A stretch of 15,014 nt of DNA from CAZKTF01 sp964555565 (GTDB taxonomy: Bacteria > Planctomycetota > JAJSAM01 > JAKLKS01), in the NCBI GenBank assembly GCA_964555565.1, contig CAZKTF010000072.1, positions 1 through 15,014 on the forward strand. Reading direction: 5' to 3'. The translations under genes were made by a program, and so were the position numbers. The notes below the pieces were generated by a model. The model was given only the letters and a program-made list of their open reading frames with translations. It did no database searches and was not told the origin of the DNA. Below are positions 5,355 through 11,741 of the stretch, in pieces (within the stretch, counting starts at the first letter, position 1; every line of letters starts with the position of its first letter).

Positions 5355-5378
5355 CCTTGCGTTAGAGCCAGACTACCC
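5355..5378 (-). repeat. Right terminal inverted repeat (IRR)
   Basis: Read inward on the minus strand it begins GGGTAGTC, followed by the 16-bp core TGGCTCTAACGCAAGG, identical to the left end core. Upstream of it, 5320-5354 holds a run of nine G and the palindrome GGGGCGCCCC (5329-5338). Confidence 0.93.
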
Positions 5379-5386
5379 GTTTATCG
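5379..5386. repeat. Right 8-bp target site duplication
   Basis: gtttatcg, identical to 1745-1752, directly abuts the right terminal repeat. Confidence 0.9.
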
Positions 5387-5505
5387 GACATTCAAGCGGC
5401 CCGGCGCAACCCGCCCCGGCACCTCTCCTCCCTCGGAGGGGGGGAGGTTAGGGTACAGGGCTCGACGCCCGGGGCCGAGGATCCAGGGGGAGGGACCTCC
5501 GGACG
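5387..5505. promoter_or_regulatory. Upstream region of psd (remainder of the eno-psd divergent region)
   Basis: Contains the original -35-like hexamer for eno (TTGCGC on the minus strand at 5404-5409). It also contains an 11-bp hairpin with two G-T pairs (5421-5431 with 5438-5448, 6-nt loop). A GGGAGG ribosome binding site (5488-5493) lies about 12 nt before the psd ATG. I see no good sigma-70 promoter toward psd. The right end of the element points TTGCGT (5357-5362) outward, with TTTATC 17 bp on, a poorer match than at the left end. Confidence 0.3.
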
Positions 5506-6183
5506 ATGCGCTTCGCACCTTGGGGCCTGAGGGAACTCGCGCTGTACGGGGGCGGCTCGGCCGCCCTGGGGACAGTACTCCTCCTCGTCGGGCCCCCCTG
5601 GGCCTACGGGGCGGGGATCGCCTTCCTCGGGGCCTTCCTGGTGTGCTGGTTCTTCCGGGACCCGGACCGCCGGGTCCCGACGGGGCCGGGCCTCCTCGTC
5701 GCCCCGGCCGACGGGCGCGTCGCCGACATCGAGACGCTCCCCGGGCCCCCCTTCCTCGGCGGGGAGGCGGTGCGGGTCGGGATCTTCCTCTCCCCGCTCG
5801 ACGTCCACGTGAACCGGAGTCCCGCCGCGGGCACGGTCCGGCTCCGCGAGCACCGGGCCGGGAAGTGCCTCCCCGCCTACGACCGGCGCGCTGCTGAGGA
5901 GAACGAGTCCTGCGCGCTCGGCCTGGAGTGCCCGGCCCCGGCGGGGCGGCCGCCGATCAGGCTCCTCGTGCGGCAGGTGGCGGGCGTGGCGGCCCGGCGG
6001 ATCGTATGTCCGGTGGGGCCCGGTGCGGCCCTCGCGGCCGGGGAGCGTTTCGGTATGATCAAGTTCGGCTCGCGCACCGAGCTCTGGGTCCCCGCCTCGG
6101 CGGGCTTCACCTGCCGCGTGAAGGTGGGGGACCGCGTCAGGGGGGGGGAGACGGTGATCGGGGAGGTCGATGCCCTCCGGTAG
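5506..6183 (+). CDS. psd: Phosphatidylserine decarboxylase proenzyme (short form)
   Basis: A 225-aa enzyme making phosphatidylethanolamine from phosphatidylserine at the inner membrane. One or two hydrophobic segments (about 11-30 and 33-50) are followed by WFFRDPDR, the family motif APADG (66-70), the SPLDVHVNR segment (96-104), and KFGSR (186-190). G188-S189 is the self-cleavage site, with S189 becoming the pyruvoyl group. D69 and H101 are the expected members of the charge relay for self-processing. The length fits the compact bacterial/archaeal-type Psd rather than the 320-aa E. coli form. Its end overlaps the pssA start by 14 bp, so the two enzymes of this branch are made together. The IS1595-family element lies 127 bp upstream. 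Confidence 0.96.
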   Translation: MRFAPWGLRELALYGGGSAALGTVLLLVGPPWAYGAGIAFLGAFLVCWFFRDPDRRVPTGPGLLVAPADGRVADIETLPGPPFLGGEAVRVGIFLSPLDVHVNRSPAAGTVRLREHRAGKCLPAYDRRAAEENESCALGLECPAPAGRPPIRLLVRQVAGVAARRIVCPVGPGAALAAGERFGMIKFGSRTELWVPASAGFTCRVKVGDRVRGGETVIGEVDALR

Positions 6184-7024
6184 GTACGGGGGGGGCGAGG
6201 GCGGACGCCACGCGCGGGGGGTCCTCTTCCGCCCGGCGGTCCTGCCCACGCTGCTCACGCTCGGGAACCTCTTCTGCGGGTTCCTCGCGGCGGCCAAGGC
6301 CGCCGACGCGCTCGCACTCCCGGCCGGGGCGGCGGCGGACGCGGAGCGGCTCGCCCTCATCGAGGTCGCGGGCTGGGTGATCTTCCTGGGCATGGTCTTC
6401 GACGCGCTGGACGGGACCGTGGCCCGGCTCTCGGGCACGACGAGCCCCTTCGGGGCCAACCTGGACAGCCTCGCCGACGTGGTGACCTTCGGCGTCGCCC
6501 CCGCGCTGCTCGCCAAGGTGATCGCCGAGACCGTGGGCGGGATGGAGAACCACAAGCTCACGCTCTACTTCTCGGTCTTCTTCGCGCTCACGGCGGCCAT
6601 CCGGCTCGCCCGCTACAACGTGGAGCACGGGGACCCGGAGGAGGCCCACCTCTGGTTCAAGGGCCTCCCGACCCCCGGCGCCGCCGGGGTCATCGCCGCC
6701 CTCGCGATCCTCCTCCCGGACCCGGAGTTCCCCCTGGAGCGCACGCTGTTCCGCGCCCTCCCGTACCTCACCCTCGGGCTCGGGCTCCTGATGGTCTCGC
6801 GCCTCCCCTTCGCCCACTTCACCAACCGCTTCCTCCGCGGCCGCAAGCCCCTCACCTACATCGTGTGGATCTTGGCCGCGCTCGTCCTGGCCCTGGCCTT
6901 CCACTCCTTCAAGATGGTCCTCGGCGCCGGGCTCGGGCTCTACGCCCTCTCGGGACCGGTGGTCGGGATCTCGCGGCGCATCCGGCGCGGGCGGGTCCCC
7001 GCAGGGACGGGGGCGCGGCCGTGA
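6170..7024 (+). CDS. pssA: CDP-diacylglycerol-serine O-phosphatidyltransferase
   Basis: A 284-aa integral membrane enzyme that joins CDP-diacylglycerol and serine to give phosphatidylserine, the substrate of Psd encoded just before it. The CDP-alcohol phosphatidyltransferase signature is perfect: D78-x2-D81-G82-x2-A85-R86-x8-G95-x3-D99-x3-D103. Several hydrophobic segments follow (about 62-77, 108-120, 130-145, 165-180, 225-265). The ATG at 6170 has GGAGG (6162-6166) at short spacing and lies inside the psd 3' end, indicating coupling. The arrangement psd-pssA is common in bacteria with the type II PssA. The stop overlaps the start of the next gene by 4 bp. Confidence 0.97.
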   Translation: MPSGRYGGGEGGRHARGVLFRPAVLPTLLTLGNLFCGFLAAAKAADALALPAGAAADAERLALIEVAGWVIFLGMVFDALDGTVARLSGTTSPFGANLDSLADVVTFGVAPALLAKVIAETVGGMENHKLTLYFSVFFALTAAIRLARYNVEHGDPEEAHLWFKGLPTPGAAGVIAALAILLPDPEFPLERTLFRALPYLTLGLGLLMVSRLPFAHFTNRFLRGRKPLTYIVWILAALVLALAFHSFKMVLGAGLGLYALSGPVVGISRRIRRGRVPAGTGARP

Positions 7025-8343
7025 GCCGCGCGCTCCTCGGCCTGGGCAGCAACGTGGAGCCGCGGGAGGACCACGTCCGGACCGCCCTCGACATGCTCCA
7101 GGAGGGAGGCGCCGTGCGGCTCCTCAAGGTGAGCCGCCTCCAGGAGACGGAGCCCGTGGGAGGGCCGCCGCAGGGGAAGTACCTCAACGGGGCCGCGCTC
7201 GTGGAGACCGACCTCGCCCCGCGGGACCTGCTGGCCCTCGTCAAGTCGGTGGAGACCCGCGTGGGCCGCCGCCACGGGGGCGTGCGCTGGGGGCCGCGGG
7301 AAGTGGACCTGGACCTCCTCCTCTACGACGACCGCGTGCTCGAGGAGGGCGGGCTCATCGTGCCGCACCCGCGCTTCACCATGCGCCGCTTCGTGCTCGA
7401 GCCCTCGGCGGAGGTCGCCCCGGACATGGTCCACCCGGTCCTGCGGAAGACCGTGGCGGAGATCCTCCGCGCCCTCCCCGACCGCTCCGGCCGCGGGAGC
7501 CCGCGCCTCCTCACGCGCCTGGAGGACCTCCGGGCCTACGTGAAGATGCTGAAGCGCAACCGGATCTCGCTCGGGCTCGTCCCGACGATGGGGGCGCTCC
7601 ACGAGGGGCACGCCTCCCTCATGACGGCGGCCTACCACGAGACCGACCGGGTCCTCGTCTCGGTCTTCCTCAACCCGCGCCAGTTCGACGACCCGAAGGA
7701 CCTCGAGCGCTACCCGCGCACGCTGGACGACGACATGGCCCTCTGCGCCGCGCACGGCGTGGACGCCATCTTCGCCCCGCCGCCGGAGGAGATGTACCCG
7801 GCCGGGTTCGCCACGCGGGTCGAGGTGGAGCGGCTCTCCGCGGTCCTCGAGGGCGCGGTGCGCCCGGGGCACTTCGCGGGCGTGACGACGGTCGTGTGCA
7901 AGCTCCTCGCGCTCACCCTCCCCGAGCGCGCCTACTTCGGCCGCAAGGACGCCCAGCAGGCGGTCCTCGTGCGCCGGATGGTCCGCGACCTCGGCATCCC
8001 CTGCGAGGTCGTGGTCATGCCCACCGTCCGGGACGCGGACGGGCTCGCCCTCTCCTCGCGCAACCGGTTCCTCTCGGCGGAGGAGCGCCGCGCCGCGCTC
8101 GCGCTGCCGGCGGGGCTCCGCGCGGCCGAGGAGGCGTGGGCGGCGGGGGAGCGGGACGCGGAGAGGATCACCGCCGCGGCGCGCAGGGCCGTCGAGGCGG
8201 AGCCGTCGCTGCGGCCCGACTACCTCGTCCTCGTGGACCCCGACACCCTGGAGCCGCTCCGGGGGACCGTCGCCACGGGGCTGCTCCTGGCCGCCGTCCG
8301 GTCCGGGGCCGTGAGGCTTCTGGACAACGCGCTGCTCGAGTGA
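7021..8343 (+). CDS. Bifunctional FolK-PanC fusion: HPPK and pantoate-beta-alanine ligase
   Basis: A single 440-aa reading frame starting at GTG (GTGA overlap with pssA). Residues 1-155 are a complete HPPK (folate synthesis) with LGLGSNVEPR (6-15), GPREVDLDLL (91-100) and PHPRFTMRRFVLEP (115-128). After a linker of about ten residues (DRSGRGSPR), residues 162-440 form a complete pantothenate synthetase. It has VPTMGALHEGH (187-197, the HIGH-like site), FLNPRQFD (216-223), FGRKDAQQ (306-313) and SSRNRFLS (345-352, KMSKS-like). No stop, and no ATG or GTG with a ribosome binding site, occurs between the domains, so this is a true fusion. PanC product synthesis is completed by beta-alanine from PanD, encoded 73 bp downstream. 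HPPK and PanC catalyse unrelated steps that share ATP use. Confidence 0.93.
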   Translation: MSRALLGLGSNVEPREDHVRTALDMLQEGGAVRLLKVSRLQETEPVGGPPQGKYLNGAALVETDLAPRDLLALVKSVETRVGRRHGGVRWGPREVDLDLLLYDDRVLEEGGLIVPHPRFTMRRFVLEPSAEVAPDMVHPVLRKTVAEILRALPDRSGRGSPRLLTRLEDLRAYVKMLKRNRISLGLVPTMGALHEGHASLMTAAYHETDRVLVSVFLNPRQFDDPKDLERYPRTLDDDMALCAAHGVDAIFAPPPEEMYPAGFATRVEVERLSAVLEGAVRPGHFAGVTTVVCKLLALTLPERAYFGRKDAQQAVLVRRMVRDLGIPCEVVVMPTVRDADGLALSSRNRFLSAEERRAALALPAGLRAAEEAWAAGERDAERITAAARRAVEAEPSLRPDYLVLVDPDTLEPLRGTVATGLLLAAVRSGAVRLLDNALLE

Positions 8344-8416
8344 CCCTCGCGCGTTTCCCTCCTCCCCGGCGTCGCCGCCGCGCTACGATTCCCCCTCCGG
8401 CCTGGAGTCCCCCCGC

Positions 8417-8821
8417 ATGCTCCGCACGATGCTCAAGTCGAAGGTCCACCGGGCGACGGTGACCGACGCGAACCTCGACTACGTCGGCTCCCTGACCCTG
8501 GACGCGGACCTCATGAAGGCCGCCGACGTCCTCCCCGGGGAGAAGGTCCACGTCGTGAACGTCAACACCGGGGACCGCTTCGAGACCTACTGCATCGAGG
8601 GCGCGGCGGGGAGCGGGACGGTCTGCGTGAACGGCGGCGCGGCGCGTCTCGTGCAGCGCGGCGACCTGGTCATCGTCATCGCCTACGGCCAGTACGACGA
8701 GCGGGAGCTCAGGACCTGCCGGCCGCGCATCGTGCTGGTGGACGCGCGGAACCGCGCCGTCGCCGAGGAGAAGGCCGTCGCCCCGGCGCCGGCCCCCGCC
8801 CCGGCCCGCGCCCGCGGCTAG
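8417..8821 (+). CDS. panD: Aspartate 1-decarboxylase proenzyme
   Basis: A 134-aa pyruvoyl enzyme making beta-alanine for pantothenate. G24-S25 in DYVGSLTLD is the self-cleavage site. K9, Y22, R54 and Y58 match the E. coli active-site residues, and NGGAARL and GDLVIVIAY follow as in the family. The C terminus is extended by an Ala/Pro repeat (APAPAPAPARARG) beyond the usual length of about 126 aa. GGAG lies about 11 nt before the ATG. The 73-bp gap upstream contains TACGAT (8384-8389) but no matching -35, so whether it has its own promoter is unclear. Its product feeds directly into the PanC domain of the preceding gene. Confidence 0.97.
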   Translation: MLRTMLKSKVHRATVTDANLDYVGSLTLDADLMKAADVLPGEKVHVVNVNTGDRFETYCIEGAAGSGTVCVNGGAARLVQRGDLVIVIAYGQYDERELRTCRPRIVLVDARNRAVAEEKAVAPAPAPAPARARG

Positions 8822-8830
8822 GCCGACCCC

Positions 8831-9742
8831 GTGCCCGACCGGGCTGCCGCGTCCCTCACCTGCCCGGCCAAGCTCAACCTCTTCCTCGAGGTCCGGGGGA
8901 AGCGCCCCGACGGCTACCACGAGATCGGGACCGTGATGGTGACGCTGGACCTCGCCGACGGGCTCGAGGTCGAGGCGACCGCGGAGGACGCCGTCTCGAT
9001 CCGGGTCTCGGGCCCCCGCGCCGCCGGCGTCCCCTCCGACGGGAGGAACCTCGCCGTCCGCGCCGCCGAGGCTGTCCGGGCCGCGGCGGGGTCCCGCCGG
9101 GGGCTCCGCCTCCTGCTCCGCAAGGAGGTCCCGGCCGGGGCGGGGCTCGGGGGAGGGTCGAGCGACGGGGCGGCCGCGCTGCTGGCCGCCGATCGGGTCC
9201 TCGGGGCCGGGCTCTCCGCGGAGGCGCTCCAGGGCCTGGCCGCGGGCCTCGGGAGCGACGTCCCGTTCTTCCTGCGGGGCGGCACGGCCCTGGCCCGGGG
9301 CCGGGGCGACCTCCTGACTCCGCTCGCGGCGCCGCCGCCGCTCCGGTTCCTCCTCCTCTTCCCCGGCGCGCCGGCCTCCACGCGGGCGGTCTACGCCCGC
9401 TGCCGTCCCGCGGAGGGGGAGGCGGCCGGCGTCCAGGCCACCCTCCTCCTCGCGGCCCTCGCCTCCGGGGACCCCGCGGAGGTCTCCCGGGCCTGCTTCA
9501 ACCGGCTGGCCGCCGCCGCCGCGGAGGTCTGCCCGGCGGTCCGCGACGCGCGCCGCGCGCTGGAGGGCCTCGGCCTCGGCCCCTCCCACGTGACGGGGAG
9601 CGGCTCCGCGTGCTTCCTCGTCCTCCCGGAGGGTGTCGATGAGGCCGACCTCCTCCGCCGTCTCGAGCCCGCGGTCCGGGGGCTCCCGGCCGGGGCCTTC
9701 GCCGCCGTCGTCCGCGCGGAGGCGCCCGGGGATCGCCCGTGA
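8831..9742 (+). CDS. ispE: 4-diphosphocytidyl-2-C-methyl-D-erythritol kinase
   Basis: A 303-aa GHMP-family kinase of the non-mevalonate (MEP) isoprenoid pathway. It has CPAKLNLFLEV near the N terminus (K14 expected to be catalytic), RPDGYHEIGTVM (25-36), the ATP-binding loop VPAGAGLGGGSSDGAA (100-115), and GLGSDVPFF (139-147, D143 expected to be catalytic). THVTGSG-like SHVTGSGSACF occurs in the C-terminal half. The GTG at 8831 is required because family homology begins within ten residues; no clear ribosome binding site precedes it, consistent with readthrough coupling 9 bp after panD. The stop overlaps the aro fusion start by 4 bp. Its presence indicates that the host uses the MEP pathway. 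Confidence 0.96.
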   Translation: MPDRAAASLTCPAKLNLFLEVRGKRPDGYHEIGTVMVTLDLADGLEVEATAEDAVSIRVSGPRAAGVPSDGRNLAVRAAEAVRAAAGSRRGLRLLLRKEVPAGAGLGGGSSDGAAALLAADRVLGAGLSAEALQGLAAGLGSDVPFFLRGGTALARGRGDLLTPLAAPPPLRFLLLFPGAPASTRAVYARCRPAEGEAAGVQATLLLAALASGDPAEVSRACFNRLAAAAAEVCPAVRDARRALEGLGLGPSHVTGSGSACFLVLPEGVDEADLLRRLEPAVRGLPAGAFAAVVRAEAPGDRP

Positions 9743-11721
9743 ACCCCGCGACCCCGCCTCCGGTTCCGCCCCGCATCGTCGCCGTCGTCGCCGAGCGGAC
9801 GAACGCCCGCGCGCTGGCCGAGGCCCGCCTCGCCGGCGCGGCCGCGGACCTCCTCGAGTGGCGCCTCGACGCGCTCGAGGAGGAGCCGGACCTGGCCGCG
9901 TGGACGGCCGCGGTCCGCACGGAGTGGATCGCCACCTGCCGCCCCGGCCGGCGGGGCGACGCCGAGCGGCCGGCCCTCCTCGCCGCGGCGGGACGCGCGG
10001 GGGCCGCCTGGCTCGACCTCGAGTGCGGCGAGCCCGCGCCGGGGGACCGCGGCGCGGCCCGGGTCCTCCGCTCCCTCCACCTCCGCGAGGGGGAGGCCGG
10101 CGACGCGGCGGCGGTGGCCGGCCTCGCGCGCCTGGAGCGCGAGGGCGGGGACCTCCTCAAGCTCGTCCTCCCGGAGTCGGGCGCGCTCCAGGGGCTCGCG
10201 GCGCTGCGCCTCCTCAAGAAGCGGCGGCGGGGGAAGCCCCTCGCCTGCCACGCGCTCGGCCCCGCGAACCTCGCCACGCGGGTCCTGGGGCCCGTGTTCG
10301 GGAGCGCCCTCCTCTACGCGGCCACGCGCCCCGGTCGGGAAGTCGTCCCCGGGATGCCGTCGCTCGGGCTGCTGCACGGGGTCTACGGGGTGCGGCGCCT
10401 CAGGCGCGGGAGCCCCTTTCTCGCGCTCGTCGGGGGCCGGCTCGACCACAGCGTCTCCCCCTGGACGATGAACGCGGCGTTGCGCGCCGGGACCGCGGGC
10501 GCGGTCTACGTCCCGGTCCCCGGGGCGGAGGGGCTGGAGATCGGCCGCGCGCTCATGGACCTGGGCGCCGCGCTCGTGGCCTTCACCATCCCCCACAAGG
10601 AGGTGGCCCTCGCCATGGGGGACGAGCCCACGCCCGCGGCCCGCCGCGCCCGCTCGGCAAACACCCTGTTCCGCAGGGCCGGGAAGCTCGTCGCGGACAA
10701 CACCGACGGCCCCGCGGCGGCGGGGCTCGCCGCCCCGGCGCTCGGGGGCCTCGCGGGGAAGACCGTCCTCGTCCTCGGGAACGGCGGCACGGCGCGCGCG
10801 GTCGCGGCGGCGCTGCTGGCGGCCGGGGCGCGGGTGTGGATGAAGGGCCGCGACGAGGCGCGCACGCTCACGGGGGCCGACGCCTGCGGGGCGACCGCCG
10901 GGCTCCCGCCGGGGCCCGTGGACATGCTCCTCAACGCCACCGCGGCGGGGCAGTGGCCCGAGACCGGGGAGGACCCCGCGGAGGCGCTCGCCCCCGGGGT
11001 GGCCGCGCCCTTGCGCTTCGACGCGGTCTACAACCCGCGCGAGACGCGGTTCCTCGCGGCCGGGCGCGCGGCCGGGGCGAAGACCATCGCGGGGCTCGAC
11101 ATGCTCGTGGCCCAGGGCGCGGCCCAGGTCCGGCTCGCGGGCCTCGGGGACCCCGACCTCGCGGCCATGCGGCGGGTGGGGGAGGAGGAGCTGGCGCGGC
11201 GCGAGCGGCCCATCGTCCTCCTCGGGATGCGCGGGGTGGGGAAGAGCGCGGTGGCCGCGGAGATATCCGCCCGCACCGGCCGCGTCCTCCTCGACACCGA
11301 CGCCATGGTGGAGGAGACCGCGGGGATGTCCGTGGCCGAGGTCTTCGTCCGGCGCGGGGAGGCGGAATTCCGCCGTCTCGAGGAGCAGGTCGTCCGGGCC
11401 GCGATCGAGCGCCCCGGGACCGTGGTCGCCCTCGGCGGCGGCGCGGCGGTCCACCTCCCGCAACCGGTCGCGGGCGCCACGGTCGTCTGGCTCCGCGCCC
11501 GGCCCGAGACCCTCGCGACCCGTGTCCGCGGGAGCGGCCGCCCCTCCCTCCGCGGGAAGCCCGTGGACGAGGAGGTCGCCGCCCTCCTCGCCGAGCGCGA
11601 GCCCCTCTACCGCGCCCGCGCCTCGGTCACCCTCGACACCGACGACCTCACCCCCGCCGAGGCCGCCGCGGAGGTGCTCAGTGGGATCGACCCGACGCGT
11701 TCGATCTCTCGCGGCCCCTGA
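9739..11721 (+). CDS. Trifunctional AroD-AroE-AroK fusion of the shikimate pathway
   Basis: A 660-aa protein with three consecutive shikimate-pathway enzymes. Residues 10-217 are type I 3-dehydroquinate dehydratase: LLEWRLDAL, ATCRP, H114 in SLHLREGE, Schiff-base K141 in DLLKLVLPE, and R181 with VFGSALLYA. Residues 226-480 are shikimate dehydrogenase: LDHSVSPWTMNAA, K287 in FTIPHKE, N308 in SANTL, D323 in DNTDG, and a nucleotide loop GNGGTARAV with KGRD where NRT is usual. Residues 490-650 are shikimate kinase: Walker A GMRGVGKS (496-503), DTD (519-521), R545 in EFRRLE, GGG (566-568), and R601 in RPSLRGKP. All key residues are present, so all three domains are probably active. Together they cover dehydroquinate to shikimate 3-phosphate. 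GTGA overlap with ispE. Confidence 0.94.
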   Translation: MNPATPPPVPPRIVAVVAERTNARALAEARLAGAAADLLEWRLDALEEEPDLAAWTAAVRTEWIATCRPGRRGDAERPALLAAAGRAGAAWLDLECGEPAPGDRGAARVLRSLHLREGEAGDAAAVAGLARLEREGGDLLKLVLPESGALQGLAALRLLKKRRRGKPLACHALGPANLATRVLGPVFGSALLYAATRPGREVVPGMPSLGLLHGVYGVRRLRRGSPFLALVGGRLDHSVSPWTMNAALRAGTAGAVYVPVPGAEGLEIGRALMDLGAALVAFTIPHKEVALAMGDEPTPAARRARSANTLFRRAGKLVADNTDGPAAAGLAAPALGGLAGKTVLVLGNGGTARAVAAALLAAGARVWMKGRDEARTLTGADACGATAGLPPGPVDMLLNATAAGQWPETGEDPAEALAPGVAAPLRFDAVYNPRETRFLAAGRAAGAKTIAGLDMLVAQGAAQVRLAGLGDPDLAAMRRVGEEELARRERPIVLLGMRGVGKSAVAAEISARTGRVLLDTDAMVEETAGMSVAEVFVRRGEAEFRRLEEQVVRAAIERPGTVVALGGGAAVHLPQPVAGATVVWLRARPETLATRVRGSGRPSLRGKPVDEEVAALLAEREPLYRARASVTLDTDDLTPAEAAAEVLSGIDPTRSISRGP

Positions 11722-11722
11722 A

Positions 11723-11741
11723 ACAGGCGCCTGGCACCGTA
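11723..11741. repeat. Palindromic REP-like sequence between convergent genes
   Basis: The 20-bp gap between the converging aro fusion and the peptidase gene contains the perfect 10-bp palindrome CAGGCGCCTG (11724-11733) followed by GCACC. From memory this resembles short REP-type palindromes that are scattered in many high-G+C genomes, which I cannot verify here. It may also act as a bidirectional terminator, although there are no T-tracts. Confidence 0.3.

Larger units (their letters stand above)
1753..5378. mobile_element. Complete IS1595-family (ISXO2-like) element with passenger genes
   Basis: The 3,626-bp unit is bounded by 24-bp terminal inverted repeats that match at 21 positions, including a perfect 16-bp core. 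Outside them is an 8-bp direct repeat gtttatcg at 1745-1752 and 5379-5386. An 8-bp target duplication is what the IS1595 family produces, and the only transposase inside (3470-4447) is of the ISXO2-like DDE type. The family is known to include forms that carry passenger genes. Here the passengers are a Panacea antitoxin with a candidate toxin, a tRNA-like gene and several unknown small proteins. The intact ends and duplication suggest a fairly recent insertion. The element lies between eno and psd, which are divergent and would otherwise be about 140 bp apart. Confidence 0.93.
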
